NCBI RefSeq assembly: GCF_002575655.3
Contig: NC_053040.3
Location: forward strand, 158,597,148 to 158,661,147
Length of the DNA: 64,000 nt
From: Aegilops tauschii subsp. strangulata
Taxonomy: Eukaryota; Streptophyta; Magnoliopsida; Poales; Poaceae
Direction: 5' to 3'
Shown: positions 21,212 through 32,379 of the stretch, one piece after another
How the letters are laid out: the number at the start of each line of letters is the position of its first letter
Position numbering within the stretch: the stretch's first letter is position 1
Made by a program: the position numbers and the translations under genes
The notes under the pieces: generated by a model
Database searches by the model: none
What the model was told of the DNA's origin: nothing
Seen by the model: only the letters and a program-made list of their open reading frames with translations

Positions 21212-21572
21212 GAATGTCGCTTGGTGTGAGCTCTGGGGCAGAGTGGCCCGACAACCATATAGTGCATTGGTTTGACAAGAGCTCAAGGACACACGACGAA
21301 GGAAATTTGGATTCCCCTTCAATCCCGGTCATTTATTACTGCACATAGTTACTTTTTGTAGCCTGTGGAAACTGTGTGCGCTGAGCCAACTATGGGTTGC
21401 TTTCCGATTGGCCGCCACCCCAGCCAAGCGGATCGCGCGCGTGCACCTGATCGAACAGCATCCCACGTCCCTATCATCACGCCCATGTAGCTGTAGCTGG
21501 GATTTGATGTTTCTGCACCTCCGTCCTGGTTGATGCATGTAACTCAAATAATATCACTAGAAACTATGTTTA
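21212..21572. other. spacer upstream of the minus-strand ORF
   Basis: About 360 bp containing the possible promoter of the ORF at 20825-21211. I see no strong TATA box and no other feature. Confidence 0.3.
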
Positions 21573-22059
21573 CTAGTAGGGTACACGTGCATTGCACGCA
21601 TGAGATTTGGCAACCAAATCATGAATCAATACCACACTATAGCTTGTAAGCTTTGAGTCATATGTGCCTGATGTAGATGTTCGTTTAATTCTTATAGTTC
21701 ATCTCATTCAAAATCAATAGTTTTTATAAAAAAGTTAATCTATTTTAAGATTCATGGAATTGTGTGTTGTAAAGCATAAAGTAAAAACAAATAATGGCAA
21801 TTCATCTAGAAAAAAAGTTTGGGCAATTATGATACGGAAGCTTCTAGAACAAAGGAGAAGTGCTTGTGTTTTGAGGTTTGAGCATTATGCTTAAGTTCAA
21901 CCGTGGAATCTTCTAGATTGTACATGTAGCAGAATCTGGTGGAATGTAGATGATATCCAACGGCCAGTAGTGCTCGGATTTCCTATCTCTCCACCGTCGG
22001 ATTGGCTTCATCCAATGACCATCTTTCAAAGTTATTCGTGCACTATATAGGGGTATAGA
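21573..22059 (-). mobile_element. small non-autonomous Helitron
   Basis: On the minus strand it starts TCTATACCCCTATATAGTGC after an A. It ends with a short hairpin (CGTGCA...TGCACG) followed by TGTACCCTACTAG and then T. A 5' TC, a 3' CTAG with a hairpin about a dozen bases upstream, and insertion between A and T are the Helitron hallmarks. There is no TSD and no TIR, as expected. It is 487 bp and has no RepHel. Confidence 0.6.
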
Positions 22060-22215
22060 TATAGAAATAGGATCCAATTATATAATTTTTGGTTACATGC
22101 ATTATTATTTTCTTAGTTCAATATGTGGTCAAAGTTTGGCACAAAATACTAAGGGGACCAATAAATCAGGATGGTGGTAGTAAATTTCTACAAAATGCAC
22201 ATAATGGCCAAAATA

Positions 22216-22455
22216 TCTCTACTCTTATAAAAAACCGAGTTGGTGATGATGGTATGCCTGCCATCCTGCAATATAGATCGTCCGATCTATATTTGACGGA
22301 TAGAAAGCAAACTATGGCAATTTTGCAAAAAGATACCTGCACCCCCTCCCCATTTGCAGATAAGGCCATCCCTGATTCATCTTTGTCTCCCACGAGATAA
22401 ACAACTCGTATAAATGCATCTTGATGTTTCGGGCAACGCATGGGCCTCTTGCTAG
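22216..22455 (+). mobile_element. second small Helitron-like element
   Basis: Starts TCTCTACTCTTATAAAAAAC after A (22215) and ends GGGCAACGCATGGGCCTCTTGCTAG before T (22456; written here only as end motif). The ends fit grass Helitrons, but the 3' hairpin is weak. It lies 156 bp from the first one. An inner palindrome, ATAGATCG/CGATCTAT, is at about 22271-22290. Confidence 0.45.
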
Positions 22456-22992
22456 TGGTAAATGAACTCGGAGAAGTGCCAAATTTGAACACGGTGCTTT
22501 GTAGGGTGTATGTTGATCGTAGAAAAAGAGTGAACTGCCACATTAATTGAGTACTTTTGCAAACTACAAAAACAATATACCACCACGCCAGCGTCTGACC
22601 GCCCTGCCGACCAAAACCCCTTCCATCGCTAGCGCACACTTCCCGCCTGAAAACAGTCACAGTTGCTCCAGAACATCAATACCGCATTCATGCCTGACGC
22701 GGCCTCTCACTGGCGCCGGCATTGCAGCAGCGCGATGGCCGAGAGAGCGCCACCCGCGCGGCATCCCGGTGCAAGCGACTGGTTCGCGTTAACGACACCA
22801 CAGCCATCCGTCCGTCCGCCGCCCACATTAATGACACACGGCTACCGACGAACCTACTCCGGTGCCAGCCGTTCGTTTTTCTGCCGCTGCAAATTGCCAT
22901 TCGCCCACTATATTAACTTCCGCCCCAGCCATAGGCAAAGATCCACAGTCATTCTCCTCCGGTCCCTTCCTTCTGGCAGCACGACTCCAACC
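22456..22992. other. GC-rich leader with TATA-like box (22908-22917)
   Basis: Mixed spacer that becomes GC-rich. CCCACTATATTAAC lies about 80 bp before the ATG at 22993 and could be a TATA box for the plus-strand ORF. No other gene is supported. Confidence 0.35.
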
Positions 22993-23211
22993 ATGGCCTC
23001 CTCGCACTCCAAAGCTCTCTTGGATGTACTATCACAGGAGCAGACGAAGGACATTGCCGGCTCCGCTCCGGGCGTGCTCCAAAGCTCTCTTGGATGTACT
23101 GTCGGAGGAGCAGGCGAAGGACATCGCCGGCTCCCACCCGGCCGCCCTCCGCCACCACGACCACGTAGCCGGTGCGCTTGCGCGGGCTCAGCCAGCAGAG
23201 AGGAAGAGTAG
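22993..23211 (+). pseudogene. short ORF disrupted by a 70-bp direct duplication
   Basis: Begins MASSHSKALLDVLSQEQ. A ~62-bp segment encoding ALLDVLS-EQ-KDIAGS occurs twice, at 23007 and 23077, 70 bp apart. The spacing is not a multiple of three, so the second copy is read out of frame from the first ATG. The frame that reads the second copy stays open to about 23218. The TATA-like box and CTCC-rich leader suggest a former gene 5' end. Family unknown. Confidence 0.4.
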
Positions 23212-24112
23212 TACCTGGTAGGTCACCGCCGCTCTGGTCCCAGTAAGGCCGCCGCTCCTCCACACAGTCGACGCCAAGCTTGGTGGGGTAAACATCGGTG
23301 GCCGATTAGCCGCTTGATGGTGATGTGGTGGCGGAAATCTTCAGAACCTTGTCCTCTGGAGGAGGAGGTTATGGAGGCGGTTCTGGACGAATCCAAGGCG
23401 GATGAGGAGGAGGCAAAGGCAATAGCCGGAGCGTCGGTTCTCGGAGCTCATGGCCGGACATGGTGGTCGGGCACCGGCGATCGTTTAGATTAGGTTCACA
23501 ATAGGTTTTAGTATCGTTCGTGCGAAATATGTAATGAATTTCATCCGCTTTATAGGGAAAGTTTCTGAAATGTAATGAATTTCATTCGGTTAATATGGAA
23601 TTCGCTTTGTTTGCATGAGTTTTGTCTGGTTAGTTCATATAGTTGTCGAAAGGTATGCGGGCAGCATTGGATGTCATCCTCTGGCGGCATCAGTGTCCTC
23701 TGACAGATGCCGGTGTAAATTTGTGGGTCAGTGCTGGAGATGCCCTAACTATCATCCTATAATCCCTAACAGTGCTCCATTATTTCACAGGGAACAATTA
23801 TCCCAAGATCAAAATCAGATCCGCCGTGTTTCGCACTCCTCCCTCGTAAGAGTGGAGACGCTTGCTTACATCAAAATAACGAGTGGTTGGCACTGTAGCA
23901 CGACATATCACTCAAACCCACTAGGCCAAACTAGCCCGCCTAACGCGCGGGAAAGCCCCGCCCTCGTCATTTTGTTCTGGATTTCTATCAAGCGGTCACA
24001 TGAAAATGTTACACTTTGCAAGTTCAAAAGGAAAAGGAGGCACACTTAAAGGACGCCTATCGCATTCACGTCGCACCCCCGACATTCAATCTCGCACGCC
24101 GCTCACCAAAGG
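23212..24112. other. spacer left of the CACTA element
   Basis: GC-rich, Gly-codon-like sequence to about 23480, then AT-rich sequence. No ORF with recognisable homology. The last three bases before the CACTA terminus (24110-24112, AGG) would be its left TSD. Confidence 0.35.
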
Positions 24113-24339
24113 CACTACAAAAAAACCACTTCCATGATGATACGTGTTTGTCATAGTAGGTCACGTTTTCTATCACGCATGTACATCCATGACGATTTTA
24201 TGACAGAATCAAGATAGTCATACCTGTGCTGTCGTAGAAGTATTCCATGACATTACCAAAATTATCATCATGGAAGTGTCCACTTCCATGACGAAAAATC
24301 ACGCGTCATAGAAATGCTTTCGTCAAGGGTGACCGACAC

Positions 24340-25480
24340 GTGGCATCCACCGTAACAGTTTGCCGTTAAGCTATTGGGTTCTGGTTTGGAGATAACTCGT
24401 TAACAGCTGGGACCAATGAGAATTTTCACGTGTAAAATTATCATTGGCTATAGCAACCACGTGTCAGCACCCGAAAAGGACAGATGTTAACCACCCAATG
24501 GATAGGAGGCGCCTATGATACATCGACACATGCAAGGCCCAACAGCGGCCATTTAGGTTAAAAAGTCTAGCCTAGTCAAAATTAGCGGGCTGGCCCATTA
24601 ACGGCCTGCTTGCAGACGACCCATTCGCAGTTAAGGCCCGTACGACTATTGTCAAATTGGCCCGTCAACGGCCCATTCTAAACTTGTCATCATCGTGGCC
24701 CATGGTCACTTCTGGACCGTTAACAGTCCGCTAAGTATTTGGGCTGAATTACGGCCGGTGTGTTTCCAGCCTGTTAAAGGTCCTGCTTCATTTGGGCCCA
24801 TTTATTGGCCATTGAAACTTTCAACCCATAAACGACCATGAAGGATTTGGGTCATATTCGGCCATGTCTGACATTCGTCCTATTAGAAGCCCACTGTAGA
24901 TTTGGGCCACTTCCAGCCTGTTGTGATTTTTTCGGCCTGTTAACGTTGGATGAAATCCATGGGCCATCTGTGGCCCAGCGTCACGTCGGGCCTATTACCT
25001 GCCCATACAAAACTGATACTAATCAAGCATGACCGAACTTCTGGCATGTTAAAGGCCCGTGTAGTAGGTCGGCGCATTTACGACCCATCTGAATTTCGGC
25101 CTGCGAACGATCCGCATTGTAAATGGGCCAACATGAGCTGAGATACATTTTGGCCTGCTCATGACCAGTGGGTTATTTGGCACAATCAGGTCCCAATCTC
25201 ACTTTTGGCCTATTAGAGGCCCATGTTATTTATGGGCTCGAGATATTTACACATGTGAACAACCTATTGTTACCGAGGGCCCAAATTATGTTTAAGCATA
25301 TTAAAGGCCCACTAGGGGCATAGGCCTACCAAAAATATGAAAGCTTATGCTGATTTAGGCCAAGATATTTTTAGTGGGCTACATGCAAATTACAGACCAT
25401 AATCGTTTTTAGCCCAATTGGAATGGGCCTAAGGAATGTTGGCATGTTGGGCTCCTACGAAGCTTTCGGCCGAATACATT
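24340..25480. repeat. CACTA subterminal repeat zone
   Basis: Many degenerate direct and inverted copies of a GGCCCATTAACGGCC-like motif, spaced roughly 20-50 bp apart (for example around 24594, 24662, 24776, 25050 and 25209). Such clusters are the binding sites of the CACTA TNPA-type protein. Confidence 0.65.
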
Positions 25481-25606
25481 ACTAGGATAAACCTTTACTA
25501 TGCAAAAATAGCATCGTAATTTCTACAGCCTTTGGCAGCACGATAAATGTTGTATCACAACAAAATAAATTCCAGCCATACAACAAAAGGCCTGTTGGCA
25601 TAAAGT

Positions 25607-27860
25607 TTACAGTCCTTGCAGATAAAAGCACCATCTGATGTAAAAGCATAGATCATTTGACCTGAGTGCTAAAGTTTCAGGCTGTAGAATCTGATGGAGC
25701 AGCATGACCTTCCCCTTTTTCCGCCATTGCTCTTGAACAACGAAGCAAATTTGTGATAGTCTGGTTTCAAAACCATTCATATCTTGACGACATTTGTCAA
25801 ACACTATTCTTGTTTCTGAAACGACGTCCATTAGAGATTGGACTTGTGTCTGGAGCACAGATATATCACTCTGACTAGCCGGAAGATTTTGTTTAGTAAG
25901 CTATTTGGACGAGGTTACCTTGACAACCAACCTAGAATTACGCAGGAAGGTGCTTTTTACACTGTTAGTGGAGACATACTAACACACTGTAGCAAGAGGT
26001 GACATTGTGCCTATGGTAGCCTCATCAGCTTCAGGTGGTTGTGGTAGTTCAATCATTTGTTCCATAGCTTGCTGAAAGTTTGAACTTGTAGATTAGTGTA
26101 CCAGAGAAGTTACTAATGAGACAAAAACAAACAAAGTTGGTTTCACTTATTTTGGTGAACTACTGTAATACATTAGCATGTATGGTAGTGCCAACTACAT
26201 AATAAAATCACTTTCGGAACATATGTCCATGTAGCATCCCTACTGTATTGTCTATTTCCTCACATTCGTTGACATGTAAGGATAAAGAGACATGGTTTAA
26301 AGTAGGATGAACATAGTATTACATCATTCATATCATGGGCAAACAGATATAAAACAAACAGGCTATTGTATCATTGTGTGGGCACGTGAACATCACAACT
26401 AGATTACAGATCAAGACCAAAAGAATATCATTCATCTCTTTTAAACCATGTAAGGTGAAATGATACGTTAAGACAATTGTGTATAAAAGTGAACAGGGTA
26501 ACTGACATTGGCTGCAAACCAAGCAGTTAAATGAACATGTCACAGTAACAATCAGTTCAAAGGCAGGAGGAGTAAGGACTTACAACAACGGCTTGAACTG
26601 GTGTGCGCATGCCCTTCATCTTGCTGGTGTGGCAATCCTTGAAGATTTGCACTGCATTTGGTTGAGATTCTTTTTGGTCCACACGGGCTTTCCTATGTAT
26701 TTGTAACAAGTCAATATAGATACGATAATATGGCACAGAAAAAAGAAGGAAGTAGCAGCTATTTACAAGAGCCTCGCAGTGTGAAATATAGCTACGAGAT
26801 CCTGTTGTCTGTTGGAATTTCACTTTAGAATGGTTGCTTTTGTTCTTCAGACAGTTAGCTTAGAAGAAGATACATTTATAAGGCACATACATAAATACAA
26901 TTTCAATATGTGGTCTGATCAAATACATATACCGTACCTGATACTTTGGATCAGACCAATGTTTAACAAGGGATGTCTAGTCTTCATCTGTAATATATTC
27001 CACTGGAGATGTTTGGGCGATTTCATTGTTAGCCTTGACTTCAAAGTGAGTTTTTCTATGGTGATACCGATACTATCGCAGAGCAGACTGGAAAACAAGA
27101 GTTCATGCTTGTTTAGTTGCATCATCTTTCGGATCCAACTTGAACCTCATCTGTTGAAAAAAGAATGTGAGTCTTATTAGGAGGAAGCTAGAAAGTATGG
27201 GACAGAGCAAGATAATATTACAAATTGCGATGAATAACATTACTTACAGATAAATGGTCAAGGAAGGTGTTAAACTCAGTATCGTCTTTCTCATTCCTGT
27301 ACTGGATCCACGTTGGGAGGATACATGCATGACACCTAACGTCAACGGCTGCCTCTTATACTAACTTGGCTGACTCTGGCATCACGTGGCCTTTTTAAAC
27401 CTGCCTCAAAATGGATCTCCATTCTTCCTGCTTTAGATTTTGTTAATCTATCAAGCATTATCCCTGATGTCTGTTTCCGCTTGCGCCATGGTGCTAGTTC
27501 AACAACGAATAAGGAAAGTGTTAGTGCACATCAAACTGTGAGAGTACATATAAAGGAGCATGCAGCTGAAACTTGACTCGGTCAGGGGTACCGTCTTGGC
27601 GTTGATGCTCATGAGGTTCATCTGATCTTGCCAAGTCCTGTTGTGTCAGCAGTGCTTTAGAAGTAGTGTTAGGTGTGAAGGCAGCTTTGGAACTGGCTAG
27701 TTGTGGAGCAAATGAACGAGTAACTTGTTGAGATGCCGGTACAGTTGAAGCGGATGATGCAGCTGGTGGAGTAGGTGATACCGTGTTTGTATATTTAGCC
27801 GGTGGACTTGGACCTTCTACTGCACTATAAGTACCAACAGAATCTCAAGGGTAGATCCTT
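25607..27860 (-). pseudogene. CACTA TNP1-like (Ptta/En/Spm ORF1) gene, degenerate
   Basis: Exons read right to left. 27841-27560: Pro/Ser/Thr-rich N-terminal part. About 27340-27255: CHACILPTWIQYRNEK. About 27150-26935: conserved core with THFEVKANNEIAQTSP and a TAG at 26977-26979 where the family has Trp. About 26830-26580: QQTTGSRSYISHCEAL and IFKDCHTSKMKG, typical of plant Ptta/En/Spm proteins. About 25920-25607: a coiled-coil C-terminus (LQTQVQSLMDVVSE). The product would bind the subterminal repeats. The stop, and a further stop near 27847, make it non-functional. Exon edges are approximate. Confidence 0.65.
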
Positions 27861-28389
27861 TTCCGTTGCACCCCATGAGTAACACCATTCCCTACTATAT
27901 GTTTTTCCTTCCTCTCTTTTGACTTTGCCATATCAAGCCGTACCCACAACACAAAAGGATAAAATCGCTCTTCAGAACTCATTGATGCATGATACAGACA
28001 AGCAATACTTTGACGTAAGACAGCCATATGAGGATGGTATATGTAAGAAAAACAGGACGGCATGACATATTCACAACTATGATGTGTAAACTAAGCAGAA
28101 GGATTTTCAAGAAAATAGAAGTAATGCAAGCTAGATACCATATGAAAGATGCAACCAATATCACTCTGCCAAGTTAAAAGTGTCTTGTCATAAGTGGCAT
28201 TTCAAAAAATTAGAAGCGTAAGCCAGACAAGACGGTGCGCCAAGATATTTTATATCGCATCCCACACGATTCTTGCTAGTAAACTGTTTGTGGTATACCT
28301 GATTTTTTTCATTCTGTTTTGAAAGAAAAAATGGTGTTACGGAGGGAAAGGATGGTGTTTGAATTGCTAGAACATTTATCTACAGTGAA

Positions 28390-30183
28390 CATGCAACTAT
28401 ATGAGTGTCGTGTTAAAATTAGGAATTATTCCTGGTTCGTTTAGCATTTTTATGCATTAATTGAGTTTCTTGGCATTTAATGTGCATAATTCAAATTTGA
28501 ACTACAAGCACATGCTCCAGTGCACCAAAGTTTGTTGAAAAATCACATGTGTGTCTTTGGGTGAATTTATAGGTCCCATGCAAGAATGGGAATGAAATTC
28601 AAACATCTGGGCATGGTGGCTCAGCCAGAAACATTCAGAAACTTTGTTTTTAAATCTGTAAATCCCAAACTCGCTTGAAAATCATGAAACTTGTCATGGT
28701 GTCATTTCATGGCACCAACATACTTTGGTAAAAAAATTGGCTGAACTGGGACAAGTTTTGGTATAAGCTTCTTGCAAATTGGAGCTTCTCTCAAGAAGGC
28801 GTGTGATTTCGAGAGGGAACGTGTCACCATTGTGTGCGAAACTACATACGCTGCCCCCCTCTTGATTTTTTTACACAGCAAACATAGAACTATATGAGTG
28901 TCGTGTTAAAGTTTAATTGAGTTTCTAGGCATTTAATGTGAATAATTCAAATTTGAACTACAAGCCCATGCTCCAGTGCACCAAGGTGGGTTAAAAATCA
29001 CATGTGTGTCCTTGGGTGAATTTCTAGGTCCCATGCAAGAAATGGGAATGAAATTCAAACATCTGGGCGTCGTGGCTCGGACGGTGACATTGAGAAACTT
29101 GGTTTTTCAAATTCCTGTAAATTAAAACTCGCCTGAAAATCATGAAACTTGGCATGGTGTCATTTCATGGCACCAACATGTTGTGGTAAAAAAATTGGCT
29201 GAATTGGGACAAGTTTTGGTATAAGCTTCTTGCAAACCGGAGCTTCTCTCAAGAAGACTCGTGGTTCCGAGAGGGAATGTGTCACCTTTGTGTGCGAAAC
29301 GCTGCCTCCCCTCGCCTTGATTCTTTACAGAGGCAACATAGAACTATATGAGTGCCGTGTTAAAATTTGGAATTATTCCGGGTTCGTTTGGCCTTTTTAT
29401 ACATTAATTGAGTTTTTGGGCATTTAATGTGCATATTTCAAATTTGAACTACAAGCACATGCTCCACTGCACCAAAATTGGTTGATAATCACATGTGTTT
29501 CCTTGGGTGAATTTCTAGGTTCCATGCAAGAAATGGGAATGAAATTCAAACATCTGGGCATCGTGGCTTGACTGGAAATATTGAGAAACTTGGTTTTTTA
29601 AATCCTGTAAATACAAAACACGCATGAAAATCATGAAACTTGGCATGGTGTCATGACATGGAACCAACATGCTCTGGTAATTTTTTTGGCCGAATGGGGA
29701 CAAGATTTGTTATAAGCTTCTTGCAAACTAGAGCTTCTCTCAAGAAGGCTCATGGTTCCAAGAGGGAACGTGTCACCTTCGTGTGCGAAACGACATATAT
29801 TGCGTTCTCCCGCCTTGATTTTTTTACACGGGCAGATTAGACCAATAGGAGTTTTGTGCTAAATTTTGGAATTATTCCGGGTTCTTTTGCCCTTTTTTAT
29901 ACATTAATTGAATTTCCAGGCATCTAATGCACACAATTCAAATTTGAACTACAAGCACATGCTCCAGTGCGCCAAAGTTAGTTGAAAAATCATTTATGTG
30001 TACTTGGGCGAATTTCTAGGTCCCATGCAAGAAATGGGAATGGAATTCAAACATCTGGGCGTCTTGGCTCGGCCGGAAACATCGAGAAACTTGGTTTTAA
30101 AATTCCCGTAAATCCAAAACTCGCCTGAAAATCATGAAAGTTGGCATGGTGTCATGACATGGCACCAATATGTTGTGGTAAAT
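28390..30183. repeat. tandem array, about 3.6 copies of a ~495-bp unit
   Basis: Units begin near 28390, 28883, 29337 and 29833 (spacing 493, 454 and 496 bp; unit two has a ~40-bp deletion). Each holds TTCAAATTTGAACTACAAGC, then GGTCCCATGCAAGAA, then ATAAGCTTCTTGCAAA. The last unit is cut at 30183. Repeats like this occur in wheat CACTA elements. No coding capacity. Confidence 0.8.
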
Positions 30184-30790
30184 TTTTTACGCGAAAGCGC
30201 ACACATTAACAATCAACAAAGTCATTTTGGAACAAGTGATGTCACGTACAATCGAAAACACAAGTATTATTGAAACCGTGGGCGTTCTATTTACCATTTA
30301 TGTGCCGCCATGCGTCTGCTTTTTTATTGGCTAGGAGGTGCCGTGCGGGGTAGCTATTTGAGTACAGGAGGCGTGCGATTAGACCCCTGCGCGTGCTCAT
30401 CGGGAGGAGAGCCCTTTGACCTCTATCCGCTGCCCACCTCTCTCCCAACGTCTCAATTAATGGCGCACGAGCCCCTTTTTAAAGGTGTGGCTATTTCTCA
30501 CTTGGCTGAGATTTAAGAGAGAAAAAAGAAATTTTGAAAAGAAAGTTTTGCGCATATCTTGGTAAGATCCGACGGACCTATATAGCATCGAGTGCGACTT
30601 ATAGCAAGACTGATGAATATAAGGACGATGATAGTGGATAATAATTGTCTTGCATATTTAGGAAGATAATTAAAAAAGCCACATGCGACAATGCCCGAAA
30701 TACACAAGGGCAAAAGAAGAAGGAAAACACAGACAACAATCTGGCTCGCTGATCTCTACTTTCTTGGTGCGTTGTTGTAGGCCGCGGAGA
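30184..30790. other. CACTA interior, no gene recognised
   Basis: Begins abruptly with TTACGCGAAAGCGCAC after the tandem array. It holds the 3' flank of the coiled-coil pseudogene (about 30660-30790). Short open frames here have no supporting features. Confidence 0.35.
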
Positions 30791-31461
30791 CTAGTTCCTG
30801 CAGCGAGCGGCGATGAGCTCTTTCGTGTCCTCAAGATGCTGCTTGAGAGCATCCACGTATTCCTTCACCAGCCTTTGGCACTTGATGCAGAGCATGGCAT
30901 TCTCGTCCGTAAGATTCTTGATGATGACGCCGGTCCTCTTCAACAAGGCAATGGTCTCCTCGTGCTACTTCGTCGTTCCGGCGATCTTCGCCCTCAGCAG
31001 GTCGCGCTCGGTGCGGAGCTTCACCTTGTCCTCCCCTTGTCCCCGGATGACGCTGGTAGCATTTTCAAACGAGGCATTCATCTCGTCCTGGAGCTTCATC
31101 TAGTTGGAGATTCAACCATCAGGTCATCGAGCATAGCGAGCATGCGCCTGTAAGAGTCCTCGCCTGCCCGCGAGACATTTTCCCAGGCCGCCGTGGCGCA
31201 GGAGGAAATCTCTGCTGCATTCGCGGCGCGGCAGGACATCTCTGCTGCTTCCGCTGCGCAGCCGGACCAGTCTGCTCCATCAACGGCGCGGCGGGACCTC
31301 TATGCTGCTTTGGCAGCGCGGCGGGACCTCTGTGCTGCTACAGCGGCGCGGCGGGACATGTCAGTTGCTTTCGCGGCGAGGCGGGACATCTCTCGTGCTT
31401 CCGCTTCCATGCTCGCCTCTCCTTGGTAGTAATCTCTCGACCGAGAACTCATGCGGGCCAT
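30791..31461 (-). pseudogene. broken coiled-coil gene carried in a CACTA arm
   Basis: Starts at the ATG at 31461 (MARMSSRSRDYY), about 95 bp after a TATA box. The N-terminus has about six copies of a ten-residue unit with core SRRAA-AA (30-bp DNA repeats, 31190-31400). The second half is charged and strongly coiled-coil in character (DKVKLRTERDLLRAKIAG; VKEYVDALKQHLEDTKEL) and ends at the TAG at 30791-30793. Damage: Gln to stop at 31300-31302, a frameshift near 31100, and a stop at 30965-30967. Function unknown. It sits in the same position in the arm as the exonuclease fragment does in the sister CACTA, suggesting captured cargo. Confidence 0.6.
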
Positions 31462-31553
31462 GGCAGACGCAAGGGAGTGATGATGAATGACCTGTTTTGT
31501 TTTTGTGGATGAGGAGTTGAGGAGGAATGTGCAGTCATCTTGGAGTAGGTAGT

Positions 31554-31565
31554 ATTTATAACCGA
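31554..31565 (-). promoter_or_regulatory. TATA box of the coiled-coil gene
   Basis: Minus strand reads CGGTTATAAATACTACC, about 95 bp before the ATG at 31461. Confidence 0.5.
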
Positions 31566-31794
31566 GTACTAATACACTCCTAAGTGGGAAACCGTTTAGG
31601 TTTTGATCGGTGTGAACAGGTTTGCAATTAAATATAGCATGGTAGTAATTTGGAATGTGACGGGATGCAGGCTCAAAATTTATTGACGGTTTTGTAAGTT
31701 CTAAGTGCGGCACTATTCTTGGACGCCCTAAGGTGGGCACGTGTTCTCGGCCGTGTACGTGGCGTTTGCACCATAGGGTGCCCCACAATAGGCG

Positions 31795-32379
31795 ATGTTA
31801 GCACACGTCTTGTTCCATCAACCGCGCACGCTTGTTATTACCATCGCGCACGCTTCTTTTAATTAGAATGTGTGCCCATCTAGCACACACACACGTTGAT
31901 CTGTCTAACTATTTATGTTTGTTGGGGCTAATCGCAAACAGTTCATCCGTGTGAAGTGTATGCCGTCAATCGCAGACACCTTGATCTGGCTAACCGTTTC
32001 TATTGTGTTGCCTAATCGCAAACAGTTCTTCGTCTGAAGTGTATGCCCTCAATCGCACACACCTTCATCTGGCTGCCTGTTTTTGTTGTTCCGCCTCATT
32101 ACAAATAGTTCATTGGGGGTGAACTATATGCCGTATATCACACACACCTTGATCTGGCTGCCCGTTTCTGTTGTTCTGTCTCATCGCAGACAGTTCTTAT
32201 GGATCAACCATATGCCCCGCATCGCATACGGAACTAAAATCTGCACCATGTTTGATGTATCCTTCATTGCAAAAATTTTGCATATTTTTGACATCACCAG
32301 TTGCGATTAATGCATCGCACATGGTTTCGTCAAAGGGTCTCTGATCGTAGTGTCGCGTTAGTAGCATCCTGCGGTAGTG
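31795..32379 (+). mobile_element. right arm and terminus of a second CACTA of the 19950 type
   Basis: Ends GCATCCTGCGGTAGTG at 32379 and carries four ~85-bp repeats (CATCGCAAACAGTTC, TTGATCTGGCTGCCCG) in the same order and orientation as 19480-19950. It is inserted in the Gypsy element that continues at 32380; the next three bases, TAC, would be the TSD. The left end was not found. Confidence 0.7.

Larger units (their letters stand above)
24113..30183 (-). mobile_element. CACTA transposon, left end present, right end missing
   Basis: Starts CACTACAAAAAAACC at 24113, a standard Triticeae CACTA terminus, followed by CACTTCCATGATGATACG. Next come a dense subterminal repeat zone, a decayed minus-strand TNP1-like gene, and a ~495-bp tandem array. 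I found no inverted terminus (GGTTTTTTTGTAGTG) to the right. The array breaks at about 30183 into unrelated sequence, so the right arm seems deleted. No TNP2-type transposase is visible. Whether the array belongs to this element or to the neighbouring CACTA is inference. Confidence 0.65.

Noticed and set aside
24340..25480. CACTA subterminal repeats as a tRNA or rRNA cluster
   Set aside because: No cloverleaf or rRNA signature; the GGCCCATTAACGGCC words are transposase-site-like.
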